From contig JAUJMI010000185.1 of the NCBI GenBank assembly GCA_030446945.1, forward strand, positions 1 to 7,264: a stretch of 7,264 nt of DNA, in the 5' to 3' direction. The position numbers were made by a program, and so were the translations under genes. Under the pieces are notes generated by a model, which was not told where the DNA came from, did not search any database, and saw only the letters and a program-made list of their open reading frames with translations. Position 1 is the first letter of the stretch. The number at the start of each line of letters is the position of its first letter. Shown piece by piece: positions 5,947-7,264 of the stretch. The stretch comes from Longimicrobium sp. (GTDB lineage Bacteria; Gemmatimonadota; Gemmatimonadetes; Longimicrobiales; Longimicrobiaceae).

Positions 5947-7097
5947 GCCGTCGTCTCCGCTCGCTGGAGGGTACGGCGGTCAAGCCCCACCCCCAGCACC
6001 GTTTCGTCCGCGATCCACCGGACCAGTTCCTTCATCCCGCCGCCGGCCACACGGCGCATCTGGTGCGCGGCGCACCCGCGGTCCAGCAGATCGCCCACGC
6101 GAGCCAGGTCGGCCCCGTCGCCCAGGCGCTCCGCGTGGGCAGAGAGGCGGTCCACCAGCCGCTCGATCGCCGCGCGTGCCGGCTCCGCCCGCGGCGTGCG
6201 CGACCAGAGGTCCACGAATTCCGCCCCGGTGCCGTCGCGCGAGGCGCGCCACGAGTTCTCCCCCAACAGCGCCTGCAGCACCGGCGCGGGAAGGTGCGGC
6301 TCCACCAGCGCCCCGTCCACCACCCCCGCCACGATCGCGCGCGCCAGCGCGGCGGCAGCCACGGCGTCGTCCAGCCGCGGCGTCACGTCGGTCACGCGGA
6401 ACTCGACCGTGGGGTACCTGTGGTGCGGGCGCAGCTCCCAGTACAGCCGCCCCGGCGCGTCGATGCACGCCGTCTCCGTCAGCCAGCGGGTGAGGAGCTC
6501 CATCTCCTCGCGACCCTCCAGCCGCGGGGGCGGGCCGGAGCGGGGCCAGCGGCGCCAGATCAGTGAGCGGAACGAGGCGTACCCCGTGTCGCGCCCGTCG
6601 TAAAAGGGCGAGCTCGCCGTCAGCGCCAGCAGGCAGGGGAGGTAGAGGCGGGCCACGTTGGCCACCCGCACCCGGTCCACCCTATCGGGCACCCCCACGT
6701 GCACGTGCATCCCGAAGATGGCCTGCGTCTCGGCCAGAGCGCGGTACTCGGCGCGGATCTCCTGGTACACGGGCGCGGCGGTGAAGGCGTACCCTTCCGC
6801 CGGGCTGAAGGGGTGCACCCCCGCCGCGGCGATCCTTACCCCCGCCGCCTCCGCCGCCACCGCCGCTTGGAAGCGGAGGCGCGACAGGTCGTCACGCACG
6901 CAGCTCGTCCCCTCGCACACCCGCGTCTCCACCTCCACCGTGTGCTGCTGCATCTCCGGCTTCACGTCCCGCGACCAGTCCGCGGCGATCACGTAGCGGG
7001 CGCGCCCGCGCAGCTCCCCTGACTCGGGGTCCACCAGCTGGTACTCCTCCTCCACCCCCACTGTGATCTCTTCGGGGGATACGGCGCGTGTGGGCAC
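5943..7097 (-). CDS. Carboxylate-amine ligase, YbdK/GCS2 family (glutamate-cysteine-ligase-like)
   Basis: An ATP-dependent ligase fold related to glutamate-cysteine ligase 2 and E. coli YbdK, expected to join a carboxylate (often glutamate) to an amine. The natural substrate is unknown for most members. From the GTG at 7095-7097 it is 384 residues, close to YbdK. Motifs seen: ITVGVEEEYQLVDP (11-24) with the metal/ATP-binding glutamates, EMQQHTVEVET (48-58), GVHPF (93-97), FGMHVHVGV (128-136), ASSPFYDGRDTGYAS-R (161-177), and WELRPHHRYPTVEFRVTD (220-237). The GTG start puts the VEEE motif about 15 residues in, as in relatives. A TTG at 7167-7169 would extend it by 24 residues that look unconserved, and would overlap the preceding gene's stop region. 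The stop overlaps the aroB start as ATGA. No classical glutathione synthetase is visible next to it. Confidence 0.92.
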   Translation of the reverse strand: MPTRAVSPEEITVGVEEEYQLVDPESGELRGRARYVIAADWSRDVKPEMQQHTVEVETRVCEGTSCVRDDLSRLRFQAAVAAEAAGVRIAAAGVHPFSPAEGYAFTAAPVYQEIRAEYRALAETQAIFGMHVHVGVPDRVDRVRVANVARLYLPCLLALTASSPFYDGRDTGYASFRSLIWRRWPRSGPPPRLEGREEMELLTRWLTETACIDAPGRLYWELRPHHRYPTVEFRVTDVTPRLDDAVAAAALARAIVAGVVDGALVEPHLPAPVLQALLGENSWRASRDGTGAEFVDLWSRTPRAEPARAAIERLVDRLSAHAERLGDGADLARVGDLLDRGCAAHQMRRVAGGGMKELVRWIADETVLGVGLDRRTLQRAETTA

Positions 7098-7161
7098 GTC
7101 GGCGGTCCGGTTACAAGAGTTAGCGGTGCGCCCCCGCCACGGCAAGCGCCGGGAGGCCCGC

Positions 7162-7264
7162 TCAGCCAAACGCAGGGAGCGCGCCGAGCTTCTCGACGCG
7201 CTCCAATCGCCCCGCCGCGGCGAGTAGCTCCCGCGCCGTCTTCCCCAGCACGGGATGCCGCCAC
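7162..7264 (-). CDS. C-terminal end of an unidentified protein
   Basis: On the minus strand a frame enters from the window edge and reads 33 codons to TGA (7162-7164). It begins WRHPVLGKTARELLAAAGRL and ends GALPAFG. The amphipathic Lys/Arg/Glu/Leu/Ala helix and strongly G/C-biased third positions look like a genuine protein terminus rather than noise. The competing open frame across the same bases gives Arg/Gly-rich sequence of low plausibility. It is codirectional with the ligase and ends 64 nt before that gene's preferred GTG start, so it may be the upstream neighbour in the same operon. Too little is visible to name a family. Confidence 0.6.
   Translation of the reverse strand, partial: WRHPVLGKTARELLAAAGRLERVEKLGALPAFG

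Noticed and set aside
7110..7145. Sigma-70-type promoter for the ligase operon
   Set aside because: TTGCCG with a 17-nt gap is acceptable, but TAACTC matches the -10 consensus poorly. It is kept only as supporting context for the start-site finding.
1..7264. tRNA, rRNA, insertion sequence, prophage or defence system
   Set aside because: No cloverleaf-like sequence, rRNA signature, transposase motif, terminal repeat pair or defence-associated domain was seen on either strand.

Overview
This is a GC-rich chromosomal window (roughly 70% G+C by eye) with strong third-position G/C bias. Gene content and dispersed intergenic repeats would fit a Gemmatimonadota/Longimicrobium-type bacterium. That placement is an inference from style and recollection, not something the window proves.

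Layout. (1) 1-2108, plus strand: most of a Rep/PcrA/UvrD-type superfamily 1A DNA helicase. The window opens just before its Walker A motif. (2) 2109-2591: a 483-bp spacer with no credible gene. It holds two inverted copies of a hairpin-bearing element of about 50 nt and a cluster of GGYTGAARCC decamers. (3) 2592-3017, plus: a small GNAT N-acetyltransferase. (4) 3018-3203: a convergent intergenic region with two degenerate CTCCGTGT-type repeats and a 15-bp stem-loop that probably terminates transcription from the opposite strand. (5) 3204-7097, minus strand: four genes read right to left. They are a YbdK/GCS2-type carboxylate-amine ligase, 3-dehydroquinate synthase (aroB), an RluA/RluD-family pseudouridine synthase and an unknown lipoprotein. 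The first three are joined by successive 4-nt start/stop overlaps, and the lipoprotein follows after 62 nt. This looks like one operon ending at the 3148-3183 hairpin. (6) 7162-7264, minus: the last 33 codons of a further gene entering from the right edge.

The minus-strand genes look like a housekeeping operon of mixed function: shikimate pathway, RNA modification, an orphan glutamate-cysteine-ligase-like enzyme and an envelope lipoprotein. Nothing indicates a defence system, prophage or insertion sequence. The least explained material is the structured repeat content of 2109-2591 and the orphan ligase and lipoprotein.
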